Shown one piece after another: positions 12,947 to 15,264 of a stretch of 15,264 nucleotides of DNA. Under the pieces are notes generated by a model that searched no databases, was not told the DNA's origin, and worked only from the letters and a program-made list of their open reading frames with translations. The stretch is from a bacterium. GTDB lineage: Bacteria > Gemmatimonadota > Glassbacteria > GWA2-58-10. Numbering within the stretch: the first letter of the stretch is position 1; the number at the start of each line of letters is the position of its first letter. The position numbers and the translations under genes are program-made. The stretch lies in assembly GCA_021372515.1 (NCBI GenBank), contig JAJFUG010000068.1, positions 1 through 15,264 on the forward strand. Reading direction: 5' to 3'.

Positions 12947-14767
12947 TTGCCGACAACCATTCTCGGAATATCGGCGTTCTACCACGACAGCGCCGCCTGC
13001 CTGGTGCGCGATGGGGAACTGATCGCCGCGGCCCAGGAGGAGCGTTTCACCCGGGTCAAGCACGATTTCTCGTTCCCAGCCAACGCGGTCGGCTACTGCC
13101 TGGCTGAGGCGGGCCTGAGCGTGGAGCAGCTCGATCTGGTGGCGTTCTACGACAAGCCGTTCCTCAAGTTCGAGCGTATCCTCGAAACCTACCTGGCCTA
13201 CGCCCCGGCCGGTGTCCGTTCCTGGCTGCAGGCCGTGCCGTTGTGGCTCAAGCAGAAACTGTTCCTGGGCGAGACCATACGCCGCGAGCTGGGTTACGAG
13301 GGCAAGATAGTCTTCCCCGAGCACCACGAGTCGCACGCCGCCAGCGCGTTCTACCCCTCGCCCTACAATGAGGCCGCAATCCTGACTATCGACGGCGTGG
13401 GCGAGTGGGCCACCACTACCTACGGGGTGGGCCGGGGCAACGGGATCGAGCTGCTGGCCGAGATCCGTTTCCCCCACTCGCTGGGCCTTCTCTACAGCGC
13501 GTTCACCTATTTCACCGGCTTCAAGGTCAACTCCGGCGAGTACAAGCTGATGGGACTGGCCCCCTACGGCGAGCCGGTGTACGAGGATATTATCCGCCGT
13601 GAGCTGATCGACATCAAGCCGGACGGCTCGTTCAAGCTCAACCTGGACTATTTCGACTACTGCGCCGGGCTGCGCATGACAAACAGCCGTTTCGACAAGC
13701 TGTTCGGCGGGCCGCCGCGCAAGAGCGAGTCGCCCATAACCAAACGCGAAATGGACCTGGCCCGCTCGATCCAGGCTGTCACCGAGGAGGTGATCCTGCG
13801 CATGGGCCGTCATGTGCACGGCCGCACGGGGATGAAAAACCTCTGCCTGGCCGGGGGGGTGGCGCTCAACTGCGTGGCCAACGGGCGCCTGCTCAAGGAG
13901 GGCCCCTTCGAGTCGATCTGGATCCAGCCCGCGGCCGGGGATGCCGGCGGCGCGGTGGGCGCGGCCCTGTTCGCCTGGCACCGCTACCTGGGTAAGGCCC
14001 GCACGGCGGATGGTGTCCACGACAGCCAGAGCGGCAGCTACCTGGGGCCGGAATTCAAGACAGCTCAGGTGGAGGCTTTCCTCAAGGAGAACAACTATCC
14101 CTACGCCCGTGTCCCGGCCGAGCTGCTGCCGGCGAAAGTGGCCGCGCTGATCGACAGCCAGAAAGTGATCGGCCTGCTGCAGGGGCGCATGGAATTCGGC
14201 CCGCGCGCCCTGGGCGGGCGCAGTATCATCGGGGATGCCCGCTCGCCCGAGATGCAGCGGGTGATGAACCTCAAAATAAAGTTCCGCGAGTCGTTCCGTC
14301 CTTTCGCCCCCTCGGTGCTGCGCGAGGACGTGGCCGAGTATTTCGATTTCGGGTGCGAGAGCCCCTACATGCTGCTGGTCGGCCAGGTGCGCGAGGACAA
14401 GCTCGTGCTGGGCGGCTCGGACGGCAAGACAAGCGGGCTGGAGAAAGTGAACCAGGTGCGCTCCGTGGTCCCGGCGATCACGCATGTCGATAACTCCGCC
14501 CGGGTCCAGACCGTGGAGCGCAGCCATAGCCCGCTCTACTACGATATCATCAGCGAGTTCAAGAAACGCACCGGCTGCCCGGTGATTATCAACACCTCGT
14601 TCAACGTGCGCGGCGAGCCGATTGTCTGCACGCCCGAGGACGCCTACCGCTGTTTCATGCGCACGAACATGGACTACCTGGTCCTGGGCGACTGCCTGCT
14701 GGACAAACGCGAACAGCCTGAATGGCCGGAGAGCGACGAGTGGAAGACGAGTATCGTCCCAGATTGA
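12947..14767 (+). CDS. O-carbamoyltransferase, NodU/CmcH/TobZ family
   Basis: Using carbamoyl phosphate and ATP, this family forms carbamoyl-adenylate and transfers the carbamoyl group to a hydroxyl of a sugar, antibiotic or polymer. From TTG 12947 the protein has 606 aa, the family's usual size, and opens with the typical LGISAFYHDSAACLVRDG. The N-terminal ASKHA/Kae1-like domain carries HHESHAAS with His126 and His130, IDGVGEW with Asp149, and AAGDAGG with Asp332. The spacing matches the metal and active-site residues described for TobZ. The C-terminal YrdC-like part follows with GRMEFGPRALGGRS (413-426) and INTSFNVRGEPIV near the end. GGAG (12935-12938) lies 8 nt before the TTG. Longer in-frame extensions to 12770 would run through the 52-aa gene and are rejected. 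The gene lies between SxtK-like and SxtJ-like genes, overlapping the latter by 28 bp. The acceptor substrate is unknown. Confidence 0.93.
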   Translation: MPTTILGISAFYHDSAACLVRDGELIAAAQEERFTRVKHDFSFPANAVGYCLAEAGLSVEQLDLVAFYDKPFLKFERILETYLAYAPAGVRSWLQAVPLWLKQKLFLGETIRRELGYEGKIVFPEHHESHAASAFYPSPYNEAAILTIDGVGEWATTTYGVGRGNGIELLAEIRFPHSLGLLYSAFTYFTGFKVNSGEYKLMGLAPYGEPVYEDIIRRELIDIKPDGSFKLNLDYFDYCAGLRMTNSRFDKLFGGPPRKSESPITKREMDLARSIQAVTEEVILRMGRHVHGRTGMKNLCLAGGVALNCVANGRLLKEGPFESIWIQPAAGDAGGAVGAALFAWHRYLGKARTADGVHDSQSGSYLGPEFKTAQVEAFLKENNYPYARVPAELLPAKVAALIDSQKVIGLLQGRMEFGPRALGGRSIIGDARSPEMQRVMNLKIKFRESFRPFAPSVLREDVAEYFDFGCESPYMLLVGQVREDKLVLGGSDGKTSGLEKVNQVRSVVPAITHVDNSARVQTVERSHSPLYYDIISEFKKRTGCPVIINTSFNVRGEPIVCTPEDAYRCFMRTNMDYLVLGDCLLDKREQPEWPESDEWKTSIVPD

Positions 14768-15189
14768 GAGACCTGGTGCGCGAGAAGGTCGAAGGCGAAA
14801 CCGATATCGCCGAGATGAAAAAGTTCGGCTATATGGTGGGGGGAGTGCTGGTGGCCGTGGCGGCCCTGGCGTTCTGGCGCCACCATATCCTGGCCGCGCG
14901 CCTCTGTGGGCCGGTGGGCCTGGTTCTTATCTACATGGCCGGAAGCCGTCCCGCGGCCCTGGCCCCGTTCCAGAAACTCTGGATGAAGCTGGCCCACGCT
15001 TTGGGCTGGTTCAACACGCGGCTGCTGCTGATCCTGGTGTTCTACCTGGTGCTCACCCCGGTTGGCCTGCTGATGCGTATTTTCGGCAAGCGGCCGCTGT
15101 CGCTGGGCTGGGACAAGGACGCGCCCAGCTACTGGATCGAGCGCGAGCAGAAGCCTTTCGACCCGGACCAGTGCGAGAAGCATTTTTAA
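14740..15189 (+). CDS. SxtJ-like membrane protein
   Basis: From GTG 14740 this is a 149-aa protein with a charged N-terminus (EDEYRPRLRDLVREKVEGE) and three hydrophobic segments (about 30-46, 51-68, 92-112). The family-like tail has PVGLLMRIFGKRPLSLGWD (107-125) and a YWIERE motif. It resembles SxtJ, a protein of unknown function regularly found beside NodU/CmcH-type carbamoyltransferases and a DUF5989 partner. GTG 14740 is chosen because GGAGAG (14728-14733) lies 6 nt upstream. An in-frame ATG at 14722 lacks a ribosome site. It overlaps the carbamoyltransferase end by 28 bp, so translation is probably coupled. Only 75 bp follow before the window ends, with no visible terminator, so the operon may continue. 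Confidence 0.8.
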   Translation: MEDEYRPRLRDLVREKVEGETDIAEMKKFGYMVGGVLVAVAALAFWRHHILAARLCGPVGLVLIYMAGSRPAALAPFQKLWMKLAHALGWFNTRLLLILVFYLVLTPVGLLMRIFGKRPLSLGWDKDAPSYWIEREQKPFDPDQCEKHF

Positions 15190-15264
15190 GCCGGGGCAGT
15201 TCCGCAATCTCCGATTTATTCCGACCGGTTTAGATCCTGGAAGAGCGTTTACATCCGTAATACC

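Noticed and set aside
12929-14527. Minus-strand frame (532 codons) over the carbamoyltransferase
   Set aside because: It is a shadow of the real plus-strand gene, with low-information composition.

Overview
This is a GC-rich bacterial chromosomal window with mostly short intergenic gaps, one tRNA gene and no phage or IS genes. The gene content suggests an environmental bacterium of the broad FCB/Gemmatimonadota-like sphere. Hints are a short primary-type sigma factor lacking region 1.1, a DUF5989/SxtJ carbamoyltransferase set, a surE-pcm pair, and dispersed short palindromic repeats of a kind common in environmental genomes. No rRNA or clear marker gene fixes the phylum, so this is inference.

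Layout. (1) 2-592: the 3' end of a large carbohydrate-active-type protein. It is followed by about 730 bp without a gene that carries a cluster of short palindromic repeats. (2) 1327-4312: an SDR oxidoreductase, then surE, pcm and a YqaA/DedA-type membrane protein, with promoters before the SDR gene and before surE. (3) 4388-4465: tRNA-Pro(CGG) with its own promoter and a rho-independent terminator. (4) 4946-9543: a signalling module. It holds a PAS-PAS-GAF soluble histidine kinase, a one-base-overlapping NtrC-type sigma-54 response regulator, and a stand-alone receiver protein. Between the two regulators lies a region with repeated CAGTTGTC half-sites and candidate -24/-12 elements. (5) 9908-11304: a small protein with two helix-turn-helix motifs resembling sigma region 4, then a primary-type sigma-70 factor and a strong hairpin terminator. 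(6) 11394-12512 (minus): a multi-pass HGSNAT-like (DUF5009-type) acyltransferase. (7) 12774-15189: a three-gene set with its own promoter. It encodes a 52-aa one-helix membrane protein (DUF5989/SxtK-like), a NodU/CmcH/TobZ-type carbamoyltransferase starting at TTG, and an SxtJ-like membrane protein.

How the parts may work together. The kinase/NtrC pair probably controls the lone receiver gene from the shared intergenic region through sigma-54. The receiver could in turn act on the kinase or another partner, giving a feedback or relay loop. The double-HTH protein next to the sigma factor may be a transcription regulator. The carbamoyltransferase set matches the sxtI-sxtJ-sxtK gene association known from saxitoxin clusters. 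Here nothing around it indicates a toxin pathway, and the set looks like a general membrane-associated O-carbamoylation module of unknown substrate.

The items most worth a second look are the K-I-J carbamoylation triad with its tiny first gene, the presumed sigma-54 circuit with clustered half-sites, and the double sigma-4-like HTH protein.
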